Part shown: one piece after another, positions 10,116 through 17,953 of the stretch | Layout: every line of letters starts with the position of its first letter | How positions within the stretch are numbered: the stretch's first letter is position 1 | From: Gemmatimonadota bacterium | GTDB taxonomy: Bacteria; Gemmatimonadota; Gemmatimonadetes; Gemmatimonadales; Gemmatimonadaceae | Direction of reading: 5' to 3' | Assembly: GCA_031127095.1 (NCBI GenBank) | Contig: JARIEX010000012.1 | Location: 1 to 42,643, forward strand | DNA: 42,643 bases | Position numbers and translations under genes: made by a program | The notes under the pieces: model-generated | Database searches by the model: none | The model's input: only the letters and a program-made list of their open reading frames with translations | What the model was told of the DNA's origin: nothing

Positions 10116-10123
10116 TCGGTATT

Positions 10124-10170
10124 GGGGGCGCCCGCGTCATTCGGTCAGCTTGTCCGATGCGGGGGCGCCT
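10124..10170. repeat. GC-rich repeated element between peroxiredoxin and sensor kinase genes
   Basis: GGGGGCGCC occurs twice (10124-10132 and 10161-10169). Because GGCGCC is self-complementary, the copies can also pair as a hairpin with a loop of roughly 28 nt. It lies in the 69-nt gap and could be a weak terminator or an mRNA structure near the kinase start. No T-run follows. Confidence 0.3.
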
Positions 10171-10184
10171 CGTAGCTTGTACGG

Positions 10185-11693
10185 GTGAATCCTGCTCCGA
10201 CCGTGGCACCGATGAGTGCCGTTCCCACCCTCGGCCTGTCCGGGCTGATCGGGCTGATGGCGCGTGCGACCTCGATGTCGCAGGGGGTGCTCGATGTCCT
10301 CGCCTGCGTCGGTGCAGAGGTCGGTGCGGCGCGCCTCGCCGTGGAGTTTACCGACACGGCGCTCCGCCCCATGGTGTGGCGGTGTGCCGAGCCGCATGAC
10401 GACGCGCTCCCCGAGGCCACGGTGCAACTGCCGGTCCGTGCCGGCGCCGACGTCTTGGCCACCATGGTCGTGCACCGTGCCCTGCCGATGTCACCGCCCG
10501 AGCGGCAGCAGCTGGAATCCGTCGCCGACCTGTTCGGGCTCGCGCTGGCGCGCGAATCCCGGCTTCGCGCCGTGGAGGCCGAGCTCACCGATCGGATCCA
10601 GGAAGTGGCCGATCAGCGGGCCTTTATCGAACGGGTCGTTGACTCGCTCCCCGTCGGACTCCACGTGGTCGATCGCGACTATCGCATCCACGCCTGGAAC
10701 CACAAGCGCGAAACCGGCTTGCAAGGAGTGGCCCGAACCGACGCCATCGGTCGCACGATCTTCGAGGTGCTGCACCGGCAGCCCGCGGCGCTGCTTAAAC
10801 GCGAATTCGACGAAGTCTTTTCGTCGGGGCGCCTCCAGCAGTTCCAGATGGAGAGCAGCGCCTTCGGGGAAAGACGGATCTTCCGCATTTCCAAGATCCC
10901 CATGCGCATGGGCGACGGACCGGTGACCCACGTCATCACGATCGGTGAGGACATCACCGATTGGAAAGCGGCCCTCGATCGCACCGCACAGTCAGAGAAG
11001 CTCGCCGCCCTCGGTCAGCTTGCCGCGGGCGTGATGCACGAGATCAACAATCCACTCGCCACGATCGCAGCGTGCGCCGAGTCCATGAGTCTGCAGCAGG
11101 AGCTCGGTGCGACGGCGGCGCCGCCCACTGAACTGCTGCGCATCATCGACCTCGAGGTGCAGCGCTGCAAGAAAATCGTGAACGGCCTCCTCGACTTCTC
11201 GCGTCCCAAGCCGGCGCAGCGCGAGGCGTTCGATCTGGATGAGGTCGTACGACAGGGGATGTTCCTGCTCCAGCATCACCCGCGCTTCAAGCGCGTCAAG
11301 CTCGTGACGGAGTTGGAAGGGAGTGGGCGTATGCGGGTGCACGGCGATGCCGATCAGCTGGTCCAAGTGCTCATCGCGCTGGCCATGAACGCGCTCGATG
11401 CCACGCCTGAGGGTGGTCGTGTGTTCATCCGGACCACCGCCGAGCGCGATGAGCATGGCCGCATGTCGGCGCAGCTCGAAGTCGAGGACGAGGGGCCCGG
11501 TATTCCGAGGGCGTTGCAGGCCAAGGTCTTCGAACCGTTTTTCACCACCAAGCCGGTGGGGCAGGGCACAGGGCTCGGTCTGGCGATCTGCTATGGCATC
11601 GTGAGCGATCACGGGGGACAGATGGAGCTCATCTCCACAGAAGGCGCCGGTGCGCGGTTTCGGGTCACGCTCCCGGCCGTCGAGCCGTCATGA
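10185..11693 (+). CDS. Cytoplasmic PAS sensor histidine kinase (NtrB-like)
   Basis: This 502-residue histidine kinase has no clear transmembrane segment and is therefore probably a soluble sensor. Residues 20-125 resemble a degenerate GAF-type region. A short coiled linker (about 125-150) leads into a PAS domain (about 150-265, DSLPVGLHVVDRDYRIHAWN to GEDITDW). HisKA follows with H285 in GVMHEINNPLATI. The ATPase domain has its N-box in LIALAMNALDAT, G1 as VEDEGPGIP and G2 as GTGLGLAICYG. The start is GTG at 10185; an ATG nine codons later is possible. Its stop overlaps the downstream regulator start (ATGA), so the two probably form a cognate pair. The signal is unknown. Confidence 0.9.
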   Translation: MNPAPTVAPMSAVPTLGLSGLIGLMARATSMSQGVLDVLACVGAEVGAARLAVEFTDTALRPMVWRCAEPHDDALPEATVQLPVRAGADVLATMVVHRALPMSPPERQQLESVADLFGLALARESRLRAVEAELTDRIQEVADQRAFIERVVDSLPVGLHVVDRDYRIHAWNHKRETGLQGVARTDAIGRTIFEVLHRQPAALLKREFDEVFSSGRLQQFQMESSAFGERRIFRISKIPMRMGDGPVTHVITIGEDITDWKAALDRTAQSEKLAALGQLAAGVMHEINNPLATIAACAESMSLQQELGATAAPPTELLRIIDLEVQRCKKIVNGLLDFSRPKPAQREAFDLDEVVRQGMFLLQHHPRFKRVKLVTELEGSGRMRVHGDADQLVQVLIALAMNALDATPEGGRVFIRTTAERDEHGRMSAQLEVEDEGPGIPRALQAKVFEPFFTTKPVGQGTGLGLAICYGIVSDHGGQMELISTEGAGARFRVTLPAVEPS

Positions 11694-13090
11694 GCGTGCC
11701 GCCGTTTCGGGCCGTTGATCCGGGGTCGCCGATTCGCGTGCTCATCGCTGAGGACGAGGCCAATCTGGGCATGATCCTCGAACAGTTCATGAGCGCGCGT
11801 GGCTTCGCGGTCACGATGGTGCGCGACGGCCGCGCAGCGCTCGAGGCCCTGCGCAGTGGGGCGTTCGACGTCGCGCTGCTCGACGTGGTGATGCCCGAGC
11901 TCGATGGACTGGAAGTGCTCCGCCTGGTGCGCGAAGCGGCGATGCCTCCGGAAATCATCGTCATCACCGGGAACGGCACCGTGGAGACCGCGATCGCGGC
12001 GCTCAAACTCGGTGCGTATGACTTCCTGTCGAAGCCGTATCGCATGGCAGAAATCGAGGTGATCGTCAAACGGGCGTGGGAGAAGCGCATGCTGACGTGC
12101 GACAACCATACCCTGCAAGCGCGCTTGCGGCGCGTCAGTGGGGTCGCGCCGTTCCTCACCCAGTATGCGCCGCTGCGCGCCGTGCTCACGGTGGTCGGGC
12201 GCGTCGCCGCCGAGGCCACCACGGTCCTGATCACTGGCGAGGTGGGCACAGGAAAACGGCACATCGCCCGGCTGCTGCACACGGGCGGCGCCGAGCCGGA
12301 GGCGTCGTTCATCGACGTCAACTGTGCGCTCCTGCCCGCCGAATCGAGCGAGGCCGATCTCTTTGGCGTCGAGCGTGACCCGGTCGGTGCTGAGCCTCCA
12401 CGCACGGGTCTCCTCGAACTCGCGGCCGGTGGCACCCTATACCTCCACAACGTGGGGGCCCTTGAGCTGCGGCTGCAGGCGCTACTGCTGCACGCCCTTG
12501 AGTCGGGGAGCTTCTGCCGGGTTGGCGGGACGCAGCCGGTACCCGTCAGGGCGCGCCTCGTCGCCGCTGACGCGGCTGATCTCGACCGCATGGTCCACGA
12601 CGGACAGTTTCTGGCCGGTCTGTTGCACCAGCTCTCGGCCATCCGGATTACGGTGCCGGCGTTGCGCGACCGCGCCGTCGACATCACGCTGCTCGCGGCG
12701 CATTTCCTGGATGCGTTCGGGGCGGCGCGCGGCAAGCAGGCCCTCGTGCTCAGCCCCGAGGCGGCGGTGGTCCTCGAGCAGTATCCGTGGCCGGGGAACG
12801 TACGCGAACTCCAGACCGTGATGGAGCGCGCCGCACTGCTCGTGGCCGAACAGGTTGTCGGCCCGGCCGGACTCGCGATGGCGGTTGCCACGACGCCGGA
12901 CGCCGCGCGCGACGTCGCGAGCGGGCTCACGCTCGTTGAGGTGGAACGCCGTCACATGGCCGCGGTGCTCCAGCAGACGGGATGGCATCAGGGGCGGGCC
13001 GCGGATCTGCTCGGCATCTCGCCGAAAACGCTGTACCGCAAGATCCGCGAGTACGGGTTCCAGCGGCCGGCCGGTGGGGCGCGCGCATGA
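11690..13090 (+). CDS. NtrC-architecture response regulator with decayed AAA+ domain
   Basis: The 466-residue protein has the NtrC layout. A receiver (about 15-130) has phospho-acceptor D65 and K115. An AAA+ region (about 155-385) follows, then a Fis-type helix-turn-helix (about 425-460, GRAADLLGISPKTLYRKI). Walker A is nearly normal (GEVGTGKR, K189). Where the sigma-54-contacting GAFTGA loop should be, the sequence reads LFGVERDPVGAEPP. Walker B reads LYLHNVG (H254-N255) instead of the usual acidic LFLDEIG pair. The arginine normally found in the FYRL motif is Q315. The protein therefore probably cannot hydrolyse ATP normally or drive sigma-54 open-complex formation. It may act as a phosphorylation-controlled DNA-binding protein. 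Overlaps of 4 nt with both neighbours indicate coupled translation. Confidence 0.9.
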   Translation: MSVPPFRAVDPGSPIRVLIAEDEANLGMILEQFMSARGFAVTMVRDGRAALEALRSGAFDVALLDVVMPELDGLEVLRLVREAAMPPEIIVITGNGTVETAIAALKLGAYDFLSKPYRMAEIEVIVKRAWEKRMLTCDNHTLQARLRRVSGVAPFLTQYAPLRAVLTVVGRVAAEATTVLITGEVGTGKRHIARLLHTGGAEPEASFIDVNCALLPAESSEADLFGVERDPVGAEPPRTGLLELAAGGTLYLHNVGALELRLQALLLHALESGSFCRVGGTQPVPVRARLVAADAADLDRMVHDGQFLAGLLHQLSAIRITVPALRDRAVDITLLAAHFLDAFGAARGKQALVLSPEAAVVLEQYPWPGNVRELQTVMERAALLVAEQVVGPAGLAMAVATTPDAARDVASGLTLVEVERRHMAAVLQQTGWHQGRAADLLGISPKTLYRKIREYGFQRPAGGARA

Positions 13091-13755
13091 AAATTCTCGT
13101 GATCGAGGATGATCCGACCGTCGGAGAGTTCGTGCGCCGCGGCCTCGAAGAGCAGCGATGGAACGTTGATCTGATCAACAACGGGCTCGAGGGCGAGCGC
13201 ATGGCCACCGCCCAGCCGTACGATCTCATCGTCCTCGACATGCGGCTGCCGGGTCGGAACGGCCTCGATATCCTGCGCACGCTGCGGGCGCGTGGGTTTG
13301 AGCGCCCCGTTCTCGTACTCACGGCGCAGGACGCCGTGGATGCCAAGGTGGAGACGCTGCGGGCTGGCGCCGACGACTACGTCACGAAGCCGTTTGCCTT
13401 CGAGGAACTGCTGGCGCGCGTCGAGGCCCTGCTGCGGCGGCCGCGCGCCATGGCCTCACCGCTGCTGCGCGTCGCGGACCTCGAACTCGATCAGGGCACG
13501 CGCGGGGTGCAGCGCGGCGACGAGTCGATCGAGCTCACCCCGAAGGAGTTTGCGGTACTCGAGTACCTCATGCGGCACGCCGGACGCGTCATGAGCCGGA
13601 CGCTCATCACCGAGTATGCCTGGGGCTACCATTTCGATCCGGGGACCAACATCGTCGACGTCGTGATCAATCATCTGCGCAAGAAGATCGACGCGAGGTT
13701 CGAGAAAAAGCTGATCACCACGGTGCGTGGCGTCGGCTACATGATCCGCGGCTAG
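13087..13755 (+). CDS. OmpR/PhoB-family response regulator
   Basis: This is a 222-residue two-domain regulator. The receiver has acidic residues D8/D9, phospho-acceptor D51 (VLDMRLPG), a T in LTAQD and K in VTKPF. A winged helix follows ([25 protein letters not shown] to [13 protein letters not shown] and TVRGVGYMI), which binds direct-repeat operators in this family. The frame is open upstream from 12982, but ATG at 13087 begins exactly at the receiver (MKILVIEDD) and overlaps the preceding stop (ATGA). The membrane kinase gene follows after 11 nt and is its likely partner, similar to metal or envelope-stress systems such as CusRS. The stimulus is unknown. Confidence 0.93.
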   Translation: MKILVIEDDPTVGEFVRRGLEEQRWNVDLINNGLEGERMATAQPYDLIVLDMRLPGRNGLDILRTLRARGFERPVLVLTAQDAVDAKVETLRAGADDYVTKPFAFEELLARVEALLRRPRAMASPLLRVADLELDQGTRGVQRGDESIELTPKEFAVLEYLMRHAGRVMSRTLITEYAWGYHFDPGTNIVDVVINHLRKKIDARFEKKLITTVRGVGYMIRG

Positions 13756-13766
13756 CGGGGCACGGC

Positions 13767-15296
13767 ATGAGCTCAATCCGGGCGCGGCTCACGGCGGCGT
13801 ATACCGCGGCCTTCATCGGCACGCTCGTGATTTTCTCGATCGCGCTGCTCGCCGTGCGGCGCGAAATTCTCTTCCGCGAACTCGATGCGCGCGTGCAGGC
13901 GGAGGCCGATCAGGTGGTCCGCGCGATCGGCCTGGCACGGAACACCGGCACGGATCCCATCGTCGCGCAGGAAGACCCGCTGGCCGGCCCCCGCGTGTCG
14001 TTTCGCATGCGGTCCTTCCTGTCGTTGCTCGACGGCTACGTCCTCGTGCAGGACAGCACGGGGTACGACATCTACGCGTCCCCCAGCGTGCAGCAGCTTT
14101 CTGTGTCCGACCGGGACGCATTCAGTTCGGCCGCGCGGCAATCGGCCAGCGGTGGGGCCACCGAACGCGTGCAGCTCAGCATGGACCGTGTCGTGCTGGC
14201 CACGCGCATCGTGCCCCTCAGCGAGAACGCGCGCTACAAGGCGTACGCGGCCCTCAGCATGAACGACATTCAGTTCACGCCCCGCGAGCTGCTGGGGACG
14301 ATGCTCGTGATCACGCCGTTCCTCCTGGCCATCTCGATGACCTTCGCGTGGGCCATCGCAGGGCGTGCGTTCCGACCCATCGACCGGATCATCGATCAGG
14401 TCGAGGCCATTACCGACGGCCGTTCGCTGCACCGGCGTCTCGCCATCGGCGCCGCCGGCGATGAACTCGCGCGCCTGTCGTCCACCCTCAACGCCTTCAT
14501 CGAGCGGCTCGAAACATCGTTCGGTGCCCTCCGCCGGTTTACCGCCGACGCCAGTCACGAACTCAAGACGCCGCTCGCGGTGATGCGGGCGGACATCGAG
14601 CGATCACTGTCCCCTACGTCCACGGCCAGCGAGCAGGCGATCGCCATCGAGGAGGCGCTGGAGCAGGTCACGCGCATGGCCGACCTGGTCGACTCGCTGC
14701 TCACGCTCGCGCGCGCCGATGAGGGGCGGTTCGATCTGTATCGCGAGCCGGTCGAGCTTGGCCCGCTCATGCGCGAAGTCGTCGAAACCGCGCGGCTGCT
14801 CGGTGAGGATGCCGATCTCACGATCGACGCGCCCGTGCTCGATGATGCTGAGGTGCTCGCCGACCTGACACGCCTGCGGCAGTTGTATCTCAATCTGGTC
14901 ACGAACGCCATCAAGTACACGCCGCGTGGTGGGCGCGTCGAGATCACGCTCGTGCGCGGGGAAGCGGCCGCCACGTTCGCCGTGAAGGACACCGGCATCG
15001 GGATCGCTGCGGCTGATTTGCCCTACATCTTCGAGCGGTTCTGGCGCGCCGACCGGGTCCGGTCGCGCGCGTCGGAACGTGGCGGATTCGGGTTGGGGCT
15101 CGCGATTTGTCAGTGGATCGCGCAGGCACACGGCGGGGCGCTGAGCGTTCAGTCGCGTCTGGGGCGGGGCAGCACGTTCACCGTGGTGATACCACTCGCC
15201 GGGGCGCCGGGCTCCGGCATGACCGGTGAGTACGAATCCATCGTGCACAGTGTCGGGGATGATGACGCGGTGAGCCCAATGCTAACCGCGGATTAA
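13767..15296 (+). CDS. Membrane sensor histidine kinase (CusS/QseC-like)
   Basis: This 509-residue kinase is anchored by two membrane helices (about 10-30 and 177-199) flanking a periplasmic sensor region of about 145 residues. A HAMP segment (about 200-255) follows. HisKA has H264 in [13 protein letters not shown]. HATPase motifs are [14 protein letters not shown] (N-box), VKDTGIGI, a [13 protein letters not shown]-box and [13 protein letters not shown]. The partner is the OmpR-type regulator immediately upstream. The periplasmic part has no recognised metal-binding cluster. The stop codon lies inside a 12-bp palindrome upstream of the tonB promoter. Confidence 0.92.
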   Translation: MSSIRARLTAAYTAAFIGTLVIFSIALLAVRREILFRELDARVQAEADQVVRAIGLARNTGTDPIVAQEDPLAGPRVSFRMRSFLSLLDGYVLVQDSTGYDIYASPSVQQLSVSDRDAFSSAARQSASGGATERVQLSMDRVVLATRIVPLSENARYKAYAALSMNDIQFTPRELLGTMLVITPFLLAISMTFAWAIAGRAFRPIDRIIDQVEAITDGRSLHRRLAIGAAGDELARLSSTLNAFIERLETSFGALRRFTADASHELKTPLAVMRADIERSLSPTSTASEQAIAIEEALEQVTRMADLVDSLLTLARADEGRFDLYREPVELGPLMREVVETARLLGEDADLTIDAPVLDDAEVLADLTRLRQLYLNLVTNAIKYTPRGGRVEITLVRGEAAATFAVKDTGIGIAAADLPYIFERFWRADRVRSRASERGGFGLGLAICQWIAQAHGGALSVQSRLGRGSTFTVVIPLAGAPGSGMTGEYESIVHSVGDDDAVSPMLTAD

Positions 15297-15300
15297 TCCG
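15289..15300. promoter_or_regulatory. 12-bp perfect palindrome, candidate operator
   Basis: CGGATTAATCCG is a perfect inverted repeat overlapping the stop codon of the sensor kinase. It is centred about 25 nt upstream of the -35 element of the tonB promoter. TAATCCGATCCTAAT continues just downstream. The position suits an activator site, possibly for the adjacent OmpR-type regulator; this is inference. Confidence 0.35.
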
Positions 15301-15318
15301 ATCCTAATGTTTCGTCCA

Positions 15319-15346
15319 TTGCCCGATCATCTCTGATGCGTAGAAT
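15319..15346 (+). promoter_or_regulatory. Candidate sigma-70-type promoter of the tonB-exbBD operon
   Basis: TTGCCC (15319-15324) and TAGAAT (15341-15346) are separated by 16 nt. The -10 element matches consensus at five of six positions and the -35 at four. It lies 70 nt upstream of the first ATG of the transport block. Confidence 0.55.
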
Positions 15347-15415
15347 CGCCTCAGTCAGTTCCCGGGCCTCTTGTCCGGGCAGCTGCGAACCATCGCCCGC
15401 ACCCGGACAAGCGAG

Positions 15416-16132
15416 ATGTTCAACAACCTGCTTGAATCGCAAGCCAAGAAGCAGAAGCGCTTGGGTGGGTCCTTTACCTCACTGGTCCTCCACACGGCTG
15501 TCGTCATTGCCCTCGTGATTGTCACGAAGAATTCGGGCATCGTTGACGACAAGGTGAAAGAGGAGAAGCTCGATTTCGTCGAGGTGAAAAAGGACGAGCC
15601 CAAGCCGCCCGAGCCGGAAAAGCCGCCCCCACCGCCCGACGCGGTGGTCGCGCCGCCGCCGCCCAAGGGCTTCCAGGTCCTCTCGGCTCCCATCGAAATC
15701 CCCAACGTCATCCCCGACATCGATTTGTCCAAGAAGGTCACGGACGAAGCCGACTTCTCGGGTAAGGGTGTCGCCGGTGGTATTGCGAAGGGTGTCGAAG
15801 GTGGAAAGGGCCCGGTCCCGCAGGGTGACCAGCCGTACTTCGACTTCCAGGTCGAAAAGCCCGTCGTCATGGCGCCGGGCGCACAAGGTCCCGCCTATCC
15901 CGATATGCTCCGCACCGCGGGCATCGAGGGCACCGTACTGGCGCAGTTCGTCGTCGACACCACCGGCCGTGCCGAGATGGGCACGTTCAAGGTCCTGAAG
16001 TCCGACAACGACCTGTTCTCCAATGCCGTGAAGAATGCGCTGCAGCGTATGCGCTTTCTCCCCGCCGAAGTCGGGGGGCGCAAGGTGAAGCAGCTCGTGC
16101 AGCAGCCGTTCCAGTTCTCGCTCAACCGCTAA
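15416..16132 (+). CDS. tonB: TonB-family energy transducer
   Basis: The 238-residue protein couples the inner-membrane proton motive force, harvested by ExbB/ExbD, to outer-membrane TonB-dependent receptors. It has a cytoplasmic N-terminus, one membrane helix (about 20-37, TSLVLHTAVVIALVIVT), a periplasmic Pro-, Glu- and Lys-rich spacer (about 55-85) and a C-terminal TonB domain (about 155-238, YPDMLRTAGIEGTVLAQFVVD to QQPFQFSLNR). ATG at 15416 is preferred over the upstream TTG at 15371 because it places the helix near the N-terminus. It is the first gene after the candidate promoter, with exbB 33 nt downstream. Confidence 0.92.
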   Translation: MFNNLLESQAKKQKRLGGSFTSLVLHTAVVIALVIVTKNSGIVDDKVKEEKLDFVEVKKDEPKPPEPEKPPPPPDAVVAPPPPKGFQVLSAPIEIPNVIPDIDLSKKVTDEADFSGKGVAGGIAKGVEGGKGPVPQGDQPYFDFQVEKPVVMAPGAQGPAYPDMLRTAGIEGTVLAQFVVDTTGRAEMGTFKVLKSDNDLFSNAVKNALQRMRFLPAEVGGRKVKQLVQQPFQFSLNR

Positions 16133-16165
16133 GACTCTTTCACTCGCTCTGCGGAGATTCAAGTC

Positions 16166-16897
16166 ATGAACATGTCGTTGATGGAGCTGTACTCGTCGAT
16201 GGGTTGGTTCGCCAAGGGTATCGTGTTTACGCTCCTTGGTATGTCGGCCTTCTCGTTCACGGTGCTCATTTCGAAGTGGTGGGGGATGCGGAAGGCGCAG
16301 GTCGAGACGCGCAAGTTCGCCCCCGAGTTCTCGCAGTTCCTCGAAGAAGACAACCTGATCGAGGCGATCAAGCTGGCCGAAGGCTACAAGAAGTCGCATG
16401 TCGCCCGTGTGCTCGGTGGCGCCCTTGCCGAAATCCGCCCGCTCATTCAGGACGGCTCCGTGACGGTGTCGGACATCAACACGTCGGAGCGCGCCGTCGA
16501 GCGCGAAATGCTCATGACGATCGTTGATCTCAAGCGTGGCCTTGGCGTCCTCGCGACCGTCGGCGCCACCGCGCCGTTCGTCGGACTGCTCGGCACCACG
16601 ATGGGTATCGTGAACTCCTTCACGGGTATGGCCACGTCCGGAGCCGGCGGTATCTCCGCCATCGCCGCCGGTGTTGCCGAAGCCCTCATCACCACCGCCA
16701 TCGGTATCGGCGTGGCCATTCCCGCCGTGTGGGCGTTCAACTACTTCCAGACGAAGATTGACAACCTCACGGCCGAGATGACCTACACGTCGAAGGAAAT
16801 GATCGACTACCTCATCAAGGGTGTTTCGGGTGAGTTCGGCCGGTCGCGCTTCACGCGTGAGTTCAACACCGCTGGTCAGCAGTCGATCTCGCAGTAA
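16166..16897 (+). CDS. exbB: ExbB/TolQ/MotA-family proton channel subunit
   Basis: This 243-residue membrane protein forms the proton-conducting scaffold with ExbD and energises TonB (or a Tol-like system). Helices are near residues 12-33, 125-150 and 165-190. The segment GLGVLATVGATAPFVGLLGTTMGIVNSF is the hallmark of the MotA/TolQ/ExbB family. The cytoplasmic domain lies between helices one and two. The gene lies between tonB and two exbD genes. ExbB versus TolQ is decided by the neighbouring tonB genes and the absence of tolA, tolB or pal. Confidence 0.93.
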   Translation: MNMSLMELYSSMGWFAKGIVFTLLGMSAFSFTVLISKWWGMRKAQVETRKFAPEFSQFLEEDNLIEAIKLAEGYKKSHVARVLGGALAEIRPLIQDGSVTVSDINTSERAVEREMLMTIVDLKRGLGVLATVGATAPFVGLLGTTMGIVNSFTGMATSGAGGISAIAAGVAEALITTAIGIGVAIPAVWAFNYFQTKIDNLTAEMTYTSKEMIDYLIKGVSGEFGRSRFTREFNTAGQQSISQ

Positions 16898-16909
16898 TCA
16901 CGATCGGTC

Positions 16910-16950
16910 AGCCGGACGGCGCCCCGTACGGGGTGCCGCACCGGCCGGCT
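16910..16950 (+). other. Stable stem-loop between exbB and exbD
   Basis: AGCCGG (16910-16915) pairs with CCGGCT (16945-16950). Inside, GGCGCCCC pairs with GGGGTGCC around a GTAC loop, allowing one G-U pair. No T-run follows and exbD starts 20 nt later. It is more likely an mRNA stability or processing element, or an attenuator that tunes stoichiometry, than a full terminator. Confidence 0.5.
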
Positions 16951-16969
16951 CAACGCCAGGAGTTATGCG

Positions 16970-17428
16970 ATGGGAATGAGTGTCAGCAGCGGGGGCGGCG
17001 TAAAGGCCGAACCCAACGTGACCCCCATGATCGACGTGATGCTCGTACTGCTCATCATCTTCATGATCACGATCCCGCAGATCAACGCGGGCTTCACTGC
17101 GGTCCCGCCGGAAGGGCAGAATCTCAAGCCCCACCCGGAAGAAGATGGTGATCAGGTGCTCGGCATCGACGATCAGGGTCGGTACTACCTCAACAAGAAG
17201 CCGATCCGCAACGAGGACCTCGAAGCCCTCGTTGGCGAGATCTATCTGAAGGAGCGCGAAGACTACATCATGTACGTCAAGGCCCATAAGGACCTCGTGT
17301 ACGTGAAGGTGGTGGATGCGCTGGATCGCATCTCGCGCTCTGGTGTCCGCGTCGCGGCGCTCATCACGGATCAGACACCGAATACGGAATCGCTCGTCGA
17401 GAGCGACCGTATCAGACCCGGGAGCTGA
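16970..17428 (+). CDS. exbD: ExbD/TolR-family protein (first copy)
   Basis: This is a 152-residue single-pass inner-membrane protein of the proton-driven ExbB-ExbD motor. The helix VMLVLLIIFMITI (about residues 25-40) is preceded by the conserved NVTPMIDV, whose aspartate takes part in proton transfer in this family. A periplasmic domain follows. ATG at 16970 has AGGAG (16958-16962) 7 nt upstream. The next ExbD gene begins 2 nt after its stop. The two copies differ in their periplasmic domains, so they may form a mixed dimer or serve different TonB proteins. Confidence 0.92.
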   Translation: MGMSVSSGGGVKAEPNVTPMIDVMLVLLIIFMITIPQINAGFTAVPPEGQNLKPHPEEDGDQVLGIDDQGRYYLNKKPIRNEDLEALVGEIYLKEREDYIMYVKAHKDLVYVKVVDALDRISRSGVRVAALITDQTPNTESLVESDRIRPGS

Positions 17429-17430
17429 GC

Positions 17431-17838
17431 ATGGGAATGTCTGCACCCAGTGGCGGTTCAAATCTGAACAACGATATGAACGTCACCCCGATGATCGACG
17501 TGCTCCTCGTGCTGCTCATCATCTTCATGATGATCATCCCGATGAGCCGCAAGGCAATCGACACGCAGCTGCCTGATCCCACACCGCAGCCCGCGTCGAC
17601 GCAGGTCAATCCGGACCAGATCGTGCTTGAAGTGCTGCCGGATGACAAGTTTGCGGTGAACAAGGAGCCGATCGAGCGCGCGGCGCTGTTGGAAAAGTTG
17701 AAGTCGATCTACGATCCCCGTCCCGAGAAGATCATCTTCATCAAGGGCGACACCACGGTGAAGTACTCCAGCGTGATCTGGGCTATGGATCAGGCGCGTG
17801 GTGCCGGGGTAAAGGTCATCGGCGTCCCGCCGAAGTGA
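17431..17838 (+). CDS. exbD: ExbD/TolR-family protein (second copy)
   Basis: This 135-residue ExbD paralogue has the same start architecture (MGMSAPSGG, then NVTPMIDVLLVLLIIFMMIIP) and a periplasmic domain ending in VIWAMDQARGAGVKVIGVPPK. It retains the membrane aspartate. The gene is translationally close to the first exbD (2-nt gap) and is followed by two short hairpins (17845-17920) before the second tonB gene. The tandem arrangement suggests duplication followed by divergence. Confidence 0.92.
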   Translation: MGMSAPSGGSNLNNDMNVTPMIDVLLVLLIIFMMIIPMSRKAIDTQLPDPTPQPASTQVNPDQIVLEVLPDDKFAVNKEPIERAALLEKLKSIYDPRPEKIIFIKGDTTVKYSSVIWAMDQARGAGVKVIGVPPK

Positions 17839-17844
17839 CCTGAG

Positions 17845-17920
17845 CCTGTCCACTGCGGACAGGACCAGAGATCCACGTCGTGTCCACGGCGGGCGAACCC
17901 CATGGGGCTCGTCCGCCGTG
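17845..17920 (+). terminator. Two hairpins after exbD, possible weak terminator or attenuator
   Basis: CCTGTCC/GGACAGG (17845-17851 with 17857-17863) forms a 7-bp stem. CACGGCGG/CCGCCGTG (17885-17892 with 17913-17920) encloses CCCCATGGGG. Neither is followed by a T-run, so full termination is doubtful. They separate exbD from the second tonB gene. Confidence 0.4.
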
Positions 17921-17953
17921 CTACGTTGTACCGGTCTCACCTCCCGACTCTCC

